Assembly (NCBI GenBank): GCA_964511535.1
Contig: CAZEFW010000001.1
Coordinates: 133,500-197,499 of the forward strand
Length of the DNA: 64,000 bases
Reading direction: 5' to 3'
Origin: CAZCFB01 sp964511535
Lineage (GTDB): Bacteria; Myxococcota_A; Polyangia; GCA-2747355; CAZCFB01
Shown here: in pieces, positions 37,090-45,538 of the stretch
Position numbering within the stretch: position 1 is the first letter of the stretch
Layout: every line of letters starts with the position of its first letter
Notes under the pieces: model-generated
Told to the model about the DNA's origin: nothing
Seen by the model: only the letters and a program-made list of their open reading frames with translations
The model's database searches: none
Translations under genes and position numbers: made by a program

Positions 37090-38256
37090 TTACATGGCGC
37101 TGCAGAACCCACTGCCGGCCGGTTTGCAGACACCGGTCAGGCCGCACTGCCCATCGCTGGTGCATCGCCGGGGCGCGCAGAAGGTGGTGCCCGCGGCGGG
37201 CGGGGCCCCCAGGATCTTGAAGCCGAAGGGACCCGCGGCGCCCGGCGCCTCGCAGCCCAGGGCAGGGTCGCCCTTGCACCCCCCGGCGCTGGCGGCGCAG
37301 CTGGCCAGGCACACCGCCTCCTGGGGCTCGCCGTTGAACCGGGCGCACCGGGTCCCCTCGGGGCAGGTCCCCGCCTTGCAAGAGGCCGAGCAGTAGCCCG
37401 CGGCGCCGATGGCCAGGCACTCGCCGCCGAGGCAGCGCGCGCCGTCGAGGGCCCCTCCGGCGGCGCGGCAGGGCGCGCCCGTCTCGCCCAGCGGGGGGGG
37501 CACGCAGGCCCAGGTCCACCCGCCCGCCACGGGGCTCAGCTTGCAGGCGAAGCCCGGTCGCCGGCAGGTCCCGCCCTTGGTACACCCGGGCAAGCAGATC
37601 TCGGCGCGCCAGGCAGGCGCTGTTTTGCCAGCGCTGACGCCGAGGCCGAGGTTGACGCAGGCGAAGCCCGGGCCGCCGCTGGTACGCACCGGGCAGGGGG
37701 CGAGCTTGCAGGTCTGCAGGCAGAGGCCGCTGTCCAGGGGGAAGGCGCAGGGGACCGCCGAGCCAGGCGCGCACACGCAGGTCTTGCTGGCGCACGCCGA
37801 GGCGGAAGCGCACGCCGATCCCGGCTCGGCCGGCAGCGCCCGGACGAACCGCGGCTTGGTCTCGCTCACGGTCCCGCCGGTGGCGGAGACGCTCAGGGTC
37901 ACGTCGTAGTCCCCCGGTTCGGCGTAGGTGTGGGTCACCAGCAGCCCCGGCTTGCTGCCGCTCTTGTCGCCGAGATCCCAGCTCACCGTGGGGGTCCCTC
38001 CGGGCAGCACGGCCGAGAAGGTGAGCCGCAGGGGGACATGCCCCTCGCAGGTGGTGTCGGTGCGCTGGGTGCATCCCTGGGCGACGAAGTTCACCGCCGA
38101 AGCGGCGGCCCCCGCCTCGCCGGCCTCGGCCAGGGCGAGGGCGCGATCGCTCACCTTGGACAGGTCGCCAGTTGCCGCGTCGAGCGGGCCGCCGCCATCG
38201 TCGGCGCAGCCCAGGGAAGCGACGATCATGGCGAAGATCAGGGCCGAGACACGCAT
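37090..38256 (-). CDS. Cys-rich lipoprotein with PKD-like domain
   Basis: A 388-aa lipoprotein (lipobox VASLGC). Near residues 70-140 is a PKD-like beta domain (LTFSAVLPGG...VSWDLGDKSG...HTYAEPGDYDVTLSV). The rest is Cys-rich in short repeated patterns (CASASACASKTC, CLPGCTKGGTC, CSASCKAGTC), like other surface lipoproteins in this window. It is probably extracellular and disulfide-bonded, with unknown function. It lies upstream of the yebC-ruv operon on the same strand, 36 bp before the yebC start. Confidence 0.82.
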   Translation of the reverse strand: MRVSALIFAMIVASLGCADDGGGPLDAATGDLSKVSDRALALAEAGEAGAAASAVNFVAQGCTQRTDTTCEGHVPLRLTFSAVLPGGTPTVSWDLGDKSGSKPGLLVTHTYAEPGDYDVTLSVSATGGTVSETKPRFVRALPAEPGSACASASACASKTCVCAPGSAVPCAFPLDSGLCLQTCKLAPCPVRTSGGPGFACVNLGLGVSAGKTAPAWRAEICLPGCTKGGTCRRPGFACKLSPVAGGWTWACVPPPLGETGAPCRAAGGALDGARCLGGECLAIGAAGYCSASCKAGTCPEGTRCARFNGEPQEAVCLASCAASAGGCKGDPALGCEAPGAAGPFGFKILGAPPAAGTTFCAPRRCTSDGQCGLTGVCKPAGSGFCSAM

Positions 38257-38327
38257 GATCCGACAATATCACGGTTGCCAGCCCACCGACGTTGTCGGTA
38301 CATTCCGCGGCAACCCAAGGAGCGCCG

Positions 38328-39521
38328 ATGAGCATATCCAGAACTGTCGCTGAAGCCCTCACCTCCTCTTCCTGGATCCGAAAGATGTTCACCCAGGGCC
38401 AGGCCCTCAAGGAGAAGTACGGGCCCGAGAACGTGTTCGACCTGAGCCTCGGCAATCCGAACCTCGAGCCGCCGGCGGCGTTCAAGCGCTGCATGATGGA
38501 TATCGTCTCCAGCGACGAGCCGGGCATGCACCGCTACATGCCCAACATCGGCTACCCCTCAACCCGCGATGCGGTGGCCGCCTACATCGGCGAGCAGGAG
38601 GGGGTGGATCTCACCGCCGCGGACGTGACCATGACCGTGGGCGCGGCCGGCGCCCTGAACGTGGCCCTCGCGTCGGTGCTGGATCCAGGAGACGAGGTGG
38701 TCGTGCTGGAGCCGTACTTCGTGGAGTACAAGTTCTACGCGTCGAACCACGGCGGGGTGGTCAAGCTGGTGAGCACCACCGAGGACTTCGACCTCGACAT
38801 GGACGCCATCGAGGCGGTGATCGGCCCGAAGACCAAGTGCGTCATCCTGAACACGCCGAACAACCCCACCGGGCGGGTCTACAGCCAGGAGCGGGTGAAC
38901 CAGCTCGGCGAGCTGCTCGCGGCGCAGGAGCAGCGCCACGACACCACCATCTACCTGGTGGTGGATACGCCCTACTCGAAGCTCACCTTCGACGGGGTGC
39001 AGAACCCCCTGCTGTTCAAGGAGCACCCGAACACCCTCATCGCGCACTCCTTCTCCAAGGAGCTGGGGCTGGCCGGCGAGCGCATCGGCTTCCTCGCCAT
39101 CAACCCGGCGGCCATCCACCGCGAGGCGCTGCAGAACGCCGCGGCCTTCACAAACCGCACCCTCGGGTTCGTCAACGCGCCGGCCATGATGCAGCGCGCC
39201 GTGGGCCAGGTCATCGCCCAGGGCGAGGTCACCGTGGACGTGGACTACTACCACCGGCTGCGGGATCAGCTGGTGGACGGGCTCACGGCGGCCGGCTACG
39301 AGGTGACCCGCCCCGAGGGGGCGTTCTATGTCTTCCCGCGCACCCCCATCGAGGACGACATCGCCTTCACGCGCATGCTGGCGGAGGAGAACGTGCTGGT
39401 GGTTCCGGGCAGCGGGTTCGGCCGCCGCGGGCACATGCGCGTGGCCTACTGCGTGGGCCCGGAGGTGATCGAGGGCGCGCTGCCGCGCTTCGCCGCCGCG
39501 CTGAAGAAGGCGCAGGAGTAG
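38328..39521 (+). CDS. Pyridoxal-phosphate aminotransferase, class I/II
   Basis: A 397-aa fold-type-I aminotransferase, probably acting on an amino acid such as aspartate. Motifs: FDLSLGNPNLEPP near the N-terminus, PGDEVVVLEPYF, NTPNNPTGRVYS (Asn), VVDTPYSKL, HSFSKELGLAGERIG with the PLP Lys, and a C-terminal RVAYCVG Arg region. ATG 38328 with AAGGAGC upstream is chosen; an in-frame start 36 bp earlier lacks a binding site. It is divergent from the lipoprotein gene. Substrate specificity is not visible. Confidence 0.9.
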   Translation: MSISRTVAEALTSSSWIRKMFTQGQALKEKYGPENVFDLSLGNPNLEPPAAFKRCMMDIVSSDEPGMHRYMPNIGYPSTRDAVAAYIGEQEGVDLTAADVTMTVGAAGALNVALASVLDPGDEVVVLEPYFVEYKFYASNHGGVVKLVSTTEDFDLDMDAIEAVIGPKTKCVILNTPNNPTGRVYSQERVNQLGELLAAQEQRHDTTIYLVVDTPYSKLTFDGVQNPLLFKEHPNTLIAHSFSKELGLAGERIGFLAINPAAIHREALQNAAAFTNRTLGFVNAPAMMQRAVGQVIAQGEVTVDVDYYHRLRDQLVDGLTAAGYEVTRPEGAFYVFPRTPIEDDIAFTRMLAEENVLVVPGSGFGRRGHMRVAYCVGPEVIEGALPRFAAALKKAQE

Positions 39522-39559
39522 CCGCGCCCCCGCGCAGCAGCCCTGCCGTGTCTGTCCCC

Positions 39560-40159
39560 ATGCCCACCCTCATCCTGGCCTCGTCCTCTCCCCGACGGCG
39601 TGATCTGTTGCGCTCGGCAGGGGTGGCGCTGGAGGTGGATCCGAGCGAGGTGGACGAGACCCTGCGGCCGGGCGAGGAGCCCCGCGCTTACGCCCGCAGG
39701 ATGGCCTACGAGAAGTGCCACGAGGTGGCCGCGCGCCGGGCAGACGCTGCCCAGGGAAGGCCGGTGCTGGCGGCCGACACCATCGTGGTGGTGCAGGGGA
39801 GGGTGCTCGGCAAGCCGGCGGACCGGCCCGCAGCGCGGCGCATGATCCGCAGCCTCGCTGGCGGCGAGCACGAGGTCATCACCGGGTGCTGCCTGATGCT
39901 GGAGGGCGCCCCCAGGTGGCAGGAGGAGGTGGTGACCCGGGTGCTGTTCAGGGAGCTGACCGACCAGGAGATCGAGCGGTACCTCGACCGGGGCGAGTGG
40001 GGCGACAAGGCAGGGGCCTACGGCATCCAGGGAGCGGCGGCGCACATGGTCAACGCCGTGCACGGGTCGTATACCAACGTGGTGGGCCTGCCCCTGGCCC
40101 AGGTGGTGGCCGCCCTCGCCGCAGCGCAGGCGCACCAGACGCCGGAGGAGCGCAGATGA
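39560..40159 (+). CDS. maf: Maf-like nucleotide pyrophosphatase
   Basis: A 199-aa Maf/YhdE-type protein, which hydrolyses dTTP, UTP or modified nucleotides to limit mutagenic bases. Signatures: LILASSSPRRRDLL at the start, ADTIVVVQGRVLGKP (catalytic Asp), ITGCCLM and YGIQGAAAHMV. ATG 39560 is chosen, with a GTG four codons earlier possible; neither has a clear binding site. Its stop overlaps the yggS start (ATGA). Confidence 0.92.
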   Translation: MPTLILASSSPRRRDLLRSAGVALEVDPSEVDETLRPGEEPRAYARRMAYEKCHEVAARRADAAQGRPVLAADTIVVVQGRVLGKPADRPAARRMIRSLAGGEHEVITGCCLMLEGAPRWQEEVVTRVLFRELTDQEIERYLDRGEWGDKAGAYGIQGAAAHMVNAVHGSYTNVVGLPLAQVVAALAAAQAHQTPEERR

Positions 40160-40869
40160 GCAGTGAACTGGAGCGGACCATCGCCGCCAACCTGGCGGCG
40201 GTCCAGGCCCGCATCGCCGCGGCCAGCGCCAGGGCAGGCCGCGAGCCGGGTGACGTGACGCTGGTGGCTGTGAGCAAGACCTTGCCCGGCGAGATGGTGC
40301 GCGCGGCCCACGCGGCGGGGGCGAGGGACTTCGGCGAGAACTACGGCCAGGAGCTGCGGGACAAGGCCGCGGCGCTGAGCGACCTGGAGGAGCCGGTGCG
40401 CTGGCACTTCATCGGCGGCCTGCAGCGCAACAAGGTCAAGTACGCGGCCGGGCGCGCCTGCCTGATCCACAGCGTGGACCAGCCGTCCCTGGTGGCCGAG
40501 GTGGAGAAGCGCGCCGCCGGCGCGGGCGCGACCCAGGAGATCCTGGTCCAGGCCAATCTCGCCGGCGAGGCCCACAAGAGCGGCGTGCAGGCCGACGGCG
40601 TGCGGGCGCTGCTGGACGCCGTGGCGGGGTGCCAGCACACCCGCTGCGTCGGGCTGATGACCATGCCGCCCTACTACAACGAGCCCGAGCTGGCGCGGCC
40701 GATCTTCGCCCGGCTGAGGGCCCTGCGCGAGGAGCTGCTGGGGGAGGCGCGCCCCAACGTGAGCCTGGACCACCTGTCCATGGGCATGAGCGGCGACTAC
40801 GAGGTGGCCATCGAAGAGGGCGCCACCATCGTCCGGGTAGGCACCGCCATCTTCGGCCCGCGCGGCTGA
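40156..40869 (+). CDS. yggS: YggS-type PLP homeostasis protein
   Basis: A 237-aa PLP-binding TIM-barrel protein. The PLP Lys41 sits in VAVSKTLPG, followed by FGENYGQEL, WHFIGGLQRNKVK, HSVDQPSL and the phosphate-binding MGMSGDYEVAIEEGATIVRVGTAIFG region (key Ser and Gly). YggS/PROSC proteins buffer cellular PLP, which is sensible next to PLP enzymes. GGAGGAG precedes the ATG that overlaps the maf stop. Confidence 0.95.
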   Translation: MSSELERTIAANLAAVQARIAAASARAGREPGDVTLVAVSKTLPGEMVRAAHAAGARDFGENYGQELRDKAAALSDLEEPVRWHFIGGLQRNKVKYAAGRACLIHSVDQPSLVAEVEKRAAGAGATQEILVQANLAGEAHKSGVQADGVRALLDAVAGCQHTRCVGLMTMPPYYNEPELARPIFARLRALREELLGEARPNVSLDHLSMGMSGDYEVAIEEGATIVRVGTAIFGPRG

Positions 40870-40893
40870 GGTGCGCCCCCTGCGGGGGCGCTG

Positions 40894-40976
40894 GCTTGAG
40901 ACTCGGGGCCTGAGGCTTGAGGTGCAATGGCTCTGGGGGCTGTTCCCCCTCAAGTCTCAAGCCTCAAGTCTCAAGC
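40894..40976. terminator. Inverted pair of GCTTGAG heptamer arrays
   Basis: Four units (GCTTGAG, ACTCGGG, GCCTGAG, GCTTGAG; 40894-40921) face four reverse-complement units (CTCAAGT and CTCAAGC alternating; 40949-40976) with a 27-bp loop. The 28-bp arms can form a long imperfect hairpin 25 bp after the yggS stop and 20 bp before the convergent GspE-N-like gene stop. It could be a two-way terminator. No U-tract is present. Confidence 0.6.
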
Positions 40977-40995
40977 CGGGCGCGCGTAGCGCGCC

Positions 40996-42612
40996 CTACC
41001 TCACCAGCGTCCTCGCCGTGACCTCCATGGCTTTGACCAGCGCCTCCACCAGGGCGGGGTCATGCCCCTCGGCGCGCATGGTTCGGGAGGCCACGTCCGG
41101 GTCCACCGCGCCGAGGCCGGACTCCTCGCGCAGGGCCAGGAAGCTCAGCACCATGCGCAGCAGCTGAGTCGGCAGCGGGTCAGGCGCGCCCTGGCCATCG
41201 CCGAGGCCCAGCGCCCCGGCGCCGAGGGTGCGCAGCTGCCCGCCGATGCCGCCGGGGGGGCGCCCTGACAGATCGAAGATCCGCGCCGGATCGAGCAGCG
41301 GATCCAGGCCCGCCTCCCGCCGCAGCAGCCGGTCGAGGCCGCACAGTCGGGCGGCGAGCACCACCCGGTCCAGCTGCAGCTCTCCCAGCCCCAGCTCCAG
41401 GCCCACGGCGCGGGCCACCTGGCCATGCTCCCGGCAGCTCGTACCGCCCGGGATCAGCCGCTCCTCGAGCATGTTGGCCAGCGCCCCCACCGAGCCGAGC
41501 AGCCCCGACATGAGCGCGTCGATCTGCTCCATCTGCTCCACGTCGGGCAGCGGGGTCAGGCTGGGGGTCGGCCCGTCGGCCATGGGGGTTAACGGCAGCA
41601 GGTCGTCCGGCTCGATCAGGTCATCTTCATCGTCCACCTCGATGGCGTCCAGGTCGAGCTCCTGGGTCTCGCTGGCGGGGGGCATCGGCGGCGCGGGCCG
41701 CTGTCGTGGCGGGACCGGGATGGCGCGCACCGGGGTCGGTTCGTCCGGATCGATGGCCACCGGGACCGGCGGAAAATTCCCGGATCCCTCCATCGTCGCC
41801 GGCGGGTCTGCCGCCCCGTCTTTTAGCAGCGATCTCGCCACCACCTGGCGCCGCGGCTCGCCAGCGCGCGCGCCCTTCACCGGCGGCGTGGTCTGGTCGT
41901 CGGCGCGCGCCGGCGAGGTCGGCCCTGGCATGTGCTGCGGCTTCATCACGGTGGTCTTGGCATCCACCATGCCCGTCACCTCGCCCATGGCCTTGATGTC
42001 CTGCTCCATGGCCGGGTCGATCTGGACCGTCGCCTCCCGGCTGCCCTGGTTCGGCTGGGGCGCTGTCTCCCTCGGCCGGCGGCGCTGCGGCGCGGCAGCC
42101 GGCACCGCGGGGTGGTTCGGCGCGCTCTTGACCTCCACCTCGCCCGCGTCGCCGTAGAGCTGGTTGATCATGGCGGCTAGCGGCGATCGCCGCGCCAGCA
42201 GCGGCTTGACCGAGGGCACGTTGGCGCTCTGGCGGATCCGCGCCACAGCCTCGGCGTCCGTGGGGTCGAGCATGGCCACGGTGAGCAGCCCCTTGCCCGG
42301 CTCGTACGCCACCGGCAGGGCCTGGACCTCTCTGGCCAGGGCCCGGGGCAGGCGGCGGGCTGCCTCGGGCGGCAGCTTGAGTCGCCGCAGCCGCGAGTCG
42401 GCGATGATCGGCAGCTCCAGCCGCCTGCGGAGCAGGAAGAACAGCTGCTCCTCGTCGAGGATGCCCTCCCGCAGCAGGAGGTTGGCCAGGCAGCCGCCCT
42501 GGCCCCGCATCAACGAAATGACGCGCTCGAGGTCCGAGGCGCTCACCGACCCGTGAGTGGTCAGGACGTCCATCAGACGGGGCGAGGACGCCGGAGGTGG
42601 GGGAGGGTTCAA
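40996..42612 (-). CDS. GspE-N-like protein with degenerate HD-type tail
   Basis: A 538-aa protein. Residues about 10-150 resemble the MshEN/GspE N-terminal domain (LANLLLREGILDEEQLFFLLRRRLELPIIADSRLRRL), which can bind nucleotides such as cyclic di-GMP in other proteins. A long acidic/proline linker follows, and a C-terminal helical domain (about 350-538) has GQVARAVGLELGLGELQLDRVVLAARLCGLDRLL, reminiscent of HD-GYP domains but without the HD metal pair. No ATPase part exists, so it is a regulator, not a secretion motor. TTG 42612 is chosen because GGGAG lies about eight bases upstream; TTG 42618 and ATG 42573 are alternatives. Confidence 0.72.
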   Translation of the reverse strand: MNPPPPPASSPRLMDVLTTHGSVSASDLERVISLMRGQGGCLANLLLREGILDEEQLFFLLRRRLELPIIADSRLRRLKLPPEAARRLPRALAREVQALPVAYEPGKGLLTVAMLDPTDAEAVARIRQSANVPSVKPLLARRSPLAAMINQLYGDAGEVEVKSAPNHPAVPAAAPQRRRPRETAPQPNQGSREATVQIDPAMEQDIKAMGEVTGMVDAKTTVMKPQHMPGPTSPARADDQTTPPVKGARAGEPRRQVVARSLLKDGAADPPATMEGSGNFPPVPVAIDPDEPTPVRAIPVPPRQRPAPPMPPASETQELDLDAIEVDDEDDLIEPDDLLPLTPMADGPTPSLTPLPDVEQMEQIDALMSGLLGSVGALANMLEERLIPGGTSCREHGQVARAVGLELGLGELQLDRVVLAARLCGLDRLLRREAGLDPLLDPARIFDLSGRPPGGIGGQLRTLGAGALGLGDGQGAPDPLPTQLLRMVLSFLALREESGLGAVDPDVASRTMRAEGHDPALVEALVKAMEVTARTLVR

Positions 42613-42624
42613 GGCCAACGCTCC

Positions 42625-43659
42625 CTAGCGCCCGGAGGGCAGGCTCCCAAGGACAGTCGGCGCCCCCCCGGCCCTGGCGCCGGCGGCGCAGGCGGGCTTG
42701 ACTCGGAGCACCAGCAGGCCGTCGTGGTCGTTGGCCACCAGGGCCAGGTCCTGGCGCAGGAGCACGCGGTTGACCGACCGACGGGGCTTGTGGCGGCAGG
42801 TGAGCCGCGGCTTCTTCCCGGCGGAGATGTCGAAGATGGCCACGCCCGCCGCGCCATCGGCAACCGCGGCGAGATCGCCGGCGGCCGCCACACCGCGCAC
42901 GGTATCCCGGGTGGGCAACCACCCTGCCACCCGGGGCGCCAGGGGCTTTGCCAGATCCAGCACCGCGACACCGGCGGGCCCGCAGCCCACCAGCATCCGG
43001 TCGCCGGCCAGGGCCAGGGAGCGGGCCTGGCCCTTGAGCTTCAGCGCGCCCCGCGCCGTGAGCCGGCGGCCGCCCTCCAGCGCGAACATGGCCAGCCCGG
43101 CCCGTCCGTCGGCCACGTACACCACGCCCTGCCGCGCCACAACCTCCCGGGCATAGCCAGGGGTGTCCCGATGAGCGATCTTGCGGAGCCGGGCCGGGTC
43201 TTTGAAGTCCAGCAGGTGCACGCCGGCCGTGCCGCTGGCCACGAGCAGGCCGCCGCTTACCGGGTGCAGCCCCATGGCAGCCCCGGCCAGCCGGATCCGG
43301 GAGACCTTTTGGGGTTTTGCGGGATCCTTCAGCGCCGCAAGCGCCACGCCGTCGGAGCCCAACGCCACAGCCAGGTGCTCGCCTGCCAGGGCCAGCGCGT
43401 TGGCCGATCCACCCAGGGGCATCACGCCGAGGTAGCGCGGCCTGGCAGGGTCCTTGATGCTTGTGGCCACCACGCCCACCGTGGAGGCCAGGTACGCCAT
43501 ATCCCCCTGGACAGCCACCTGGTAGGTGCGCCGCACCAGGGTCTCCTGGGGCGCGGGCGTACCCGGGGGCATTCGCGGCCCCTCGGCCATGGAGGGGGCG
43601 GGCGTCTGCAGCAGGATGGCGGCGGCCAGGGCCAGCGCCGGGCGTGAGGCGCGGGGCAT
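42625..43659 (-). CDS. Secreted LVIVD-repeat beta-propeller
   Basis: A 344-aa protein with a signal peptide (ALALAAAILLQTPAPSMA) and about seven LVIVD-type repeats, each with a GDMAYLAS.GVVATSIKDPARPRYLG-like pattern, for example VSGGLLVASGTAGVHLLDFKDP and AVADGAAGVAIFDIS. Such repeats form propellers used for binding. The ligand is unknown. It ends seven to thirteen bases before the GspE-N-like gene start on the same strand and diverges from the metallopeptidase gene. Confidence 0.82.
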   Translation of the reverse strand: MPRASRPALALAAAILLQTPAPSMAEGPRMPPGTPAPQETLVRRTYQVAVQGDMAYLASTVGVVATSIKDPARPRYLGVMPLGGSANALALAGEHLAVALGSDGVALAALKDPAKPQKVSRIRLAGAAMGLHPVSGGLLVASGTAGVHLLDFKDPARLRKIAHRDTPGYAREVVARQGVVYVADGRAGLAMFALEGGRRLTARGALKLKGQARSLALAGDRMLVGCGPAGVAVLDLAKPLAPRVAGWLPTRDTVRGVAAAGDLAAVADGAAGVAIFDISAGKKPRLTCRHKPRRSVNRVLLRQDLALVANDHDGLLVLRVKPACAAGARAGGAPTVLGSLPSGR

Positions 43660-43726
43660 GTTAGCTCCTTGTTTCTCCGACAGTTACCATGTTAACAGTC
43701 GAGCAAACAAGCCCGGAGACTCGTCC

Positions 43727-45172
43727 ATGCGTTCCCCCAGAGAGCTGAGCAATAGTCCGGACCGAGCCAGGCGAAGCAATTGGAATCACTGGCGAGGCGC
43801 GAGGAGGGCGCTTGCTGGTGGCAATCAACCGACGAGCAACAAAGTCAGTGATTTCAAGAGCAAGCCTGGCGACGGGAGGACTGTTGGCCAGCTCTCTATC
43901 GTGCCCCTGATCATCGTCGCCCTGGCCGCACCCGCGGTGGCCTCCGCGGGCCCGTTCGACTTCGGCGCCACCCTGAGGGTGGACCTGCACCATGTCGGGG
44001 ACGGCCGCACCGAGGAGTTCATGCTGGACGAACTGCGGCGCGAGGGCCCCTGGCCCGGCAGCCGCACCAACCTGGTGGACGACACCGGTCACGGCACCAC
44101 CCTGGCCGAGGTCTACGCCCACGGCGGCGACAAGCCGGCGCTGCTGTTCAGCCAGGGCCACTGCTCCCTGTTTCACGAGTGGCGCACCACCAACGAGGCC
44201 AAGACCACCCGGAAGGTCTTCTCGGAGACCCTGCGCCTGCCCATGCCCACGGCGAAGGTGACCCTGGTAATCAAGGTCCGTGACCGCAAGGGCAAGATGC
44301 GGCCCCTGTTCCGCGCCGTCATCGATCCGGCGTCGGTGACGGTGAGCCGTGAGCGCCGCCGGGGGGGCCGAAAGACCAGCCGCGTTCACGGCGCCAGCGC
44401 CCCCGCCACCAGCCTGGACATCGTGGTCCTGGGCGACGGCTACGAGAAATGGCAGCTGCCCAAGTACCGCGCTGACGTGGCCCGCTTCGCCGAGGTGCTG
44501 CTGGAGGCCGCGCCCTTCTCGCGGTTCAAGGACCGGATCAACGTCTGGGCCGTGGACACGCCCTCACGCCAGTCGGGGGTGGACGAGCCGCGCAAGGGCA
44601 TCTTCCGGGACACGGCCCTGTCGGTGAGCTTCAACACCTTCGGCTCGGCGCGCTACATGATGACCACCGACAACAAGACCATGCGCGACATCGCCGCCAA
44701 CGTGCCGTACGACGCCATCTACATCATGGTCAACACCAGCCGCTACGGCGGCGGCGGAATCTACAACCTCTACTCCACCTTCGTGTCGGACAACGAGTAC
44801 GACGAGTACGTGTTCGTGCACGAGTTCGGCCACAGCTTCGTCGGGCTGGCCGACGAGTACTACACCAGCCAGGTGTCATACAACGACATGTACCCGCGCG
44901 GCGTGGAGCCGTGGGAGCCGAACATCACGGCCCAGACCCGGCGCGCGAAGATCAAGTGGCGCGACATGATCAAGCCGGAGACGCCGGTGCCGAGCCAGCC
45001 CACCGATCCCAAATGCCAGGGCAAGGTGGGCCTGTTCGAGGGCGCCGGCTATTCCGCCAAGGGCCTCTACCGCGGCTTCGTGGACTGCAAGATGTTCGGC
45101 AAAGCCCACCAGGATTTTTGTCCGGTGTGCATGCGCGCGGTGGAGAAGATGGTGCAGCGCTACCTGCGGTAG
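43727..45172 (+). CDS. M64 (IgA-peptidase-like) metallopeptidase
   Basis: A 481-aa secreted zinc peptidase. The catalytic motif HEFGHSFVGLADEYY (HExxHxxGxxD-type) lies near residue 365, with the upstream SLDIVVLGDGY and NTFGSARYMMTTDNK regions typical of peptidase family M64. A hydrophobic segment (LSIVPLIIVALAAPAVASAG) about 55 residues in looks like the true signal peptide. The residues before it are encoded by less GC-rich DNA, so the start is doubtful: ATG 43727 has GGAG nine bases upstream, while GTG 43901 would be ideal for a signal peptide but has no binding site. Substrates are unknown. Confidence 0.82.
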   Translation: MRSPRELSNSPDRARRSNWNHWRGARRALAGGNQPTSNKVSDFKSKPGDGRTVGQLSIVPLIIVALAAPAVASAGPFDFGATLRVDLHHVGDGRTEEFMLDELRREGPWPGSRTNLVDDTGHGTTLAEVYAHGGDKPALLFSQGHCSLFHEWRTTNEAKTTRKVFSETLRLPMPTAKVTLVIKVRDRKGKMRPLFRAVIDPASVTVSRERRRGGRKTSRVHGASAPATSLDIVVLGDGYEKWQLPKYRADVARFAEVLLEAAPFSRFKDRINVWAVDTPSRQSGVDEPRKGIFRDTALSVSFNTFGSARYMMTTDNKTMRDIAANVPYDAIYIMVNTSRYGGGGIYNLYSTFVSDNEYDEYVFVHEFGHSFVGLADEYYTSQVSYNDMYPRGVEPWEPNITAQTRRAKIKWRDMIKPETPVPSQPTDPKCQGKVGLFEGAGYSAKGLYRGFVDCKMFGKAHQDFCPVCMRAVEKMVQRYLR

Positions 45173-45538
45173 CGCTGAATAAAAAACAAGGAACAAGAAA
45201 CAAGGAATTGAAAATTTGATTGCCGTGGTTGGCTGCGTGGATTGATGCGTTCGCGTTGATCAGTCAGACACTTCAGCAGGGCGGCTCGATGCCGCTGCCT
45301 GAAATCCCGCTGGCACTGAAACCTCAACCAGGTGCGTGGCCCCCGATGGCTGACGCCATCGATGTACCCGGCGAAGCAGGGCCATCGTTTGGTGGTCTCG
45401 GCGGCACGCCCCCTTCGGCATTCAGCAGTTCAGAGCCCCTCTCTGCGACGGCAATGTCCAGGCGAGAGCCCTGGCAGTTCGTACCCACGCCGACTCCGCC
45501 ATTTTTTGTTCCTTGTTCCTTGTTCCTCATTTTTTGTT
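45173..45538. other. 366-bp intergenic island flanked by inverted heptamer arrays
   Basis: The only gene-free stretch above 300 bases. It begins with six RAAYRRR units (45177-45218: GAATAAA, AAACAAG, GAACAAG and so on) and ends with six units in inverse orientation (45500-45541: CATTTTT, TGTTCCT x3, CATTTTT, TGTTTCA), the last overlapping the tatD stop codon. The 281-bp core between them is less GC-rich than its neighbours, has open frames on both strands, and contains a perfect hairpin (CGATGGC-TGAC-GCCATCG, 45344-45361). I recognise no gene or known RNA in it; it may be a small non-autonomous mobile element or a structured RNA. Confidence 0.7.

Noticed and set aside
43526..43726. Extending the M64 metallopeptidase upstream to 43526
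   Set aside because: The extra part overlaps the divergent propeller gene's first codons and has no signal peptide or binding site.
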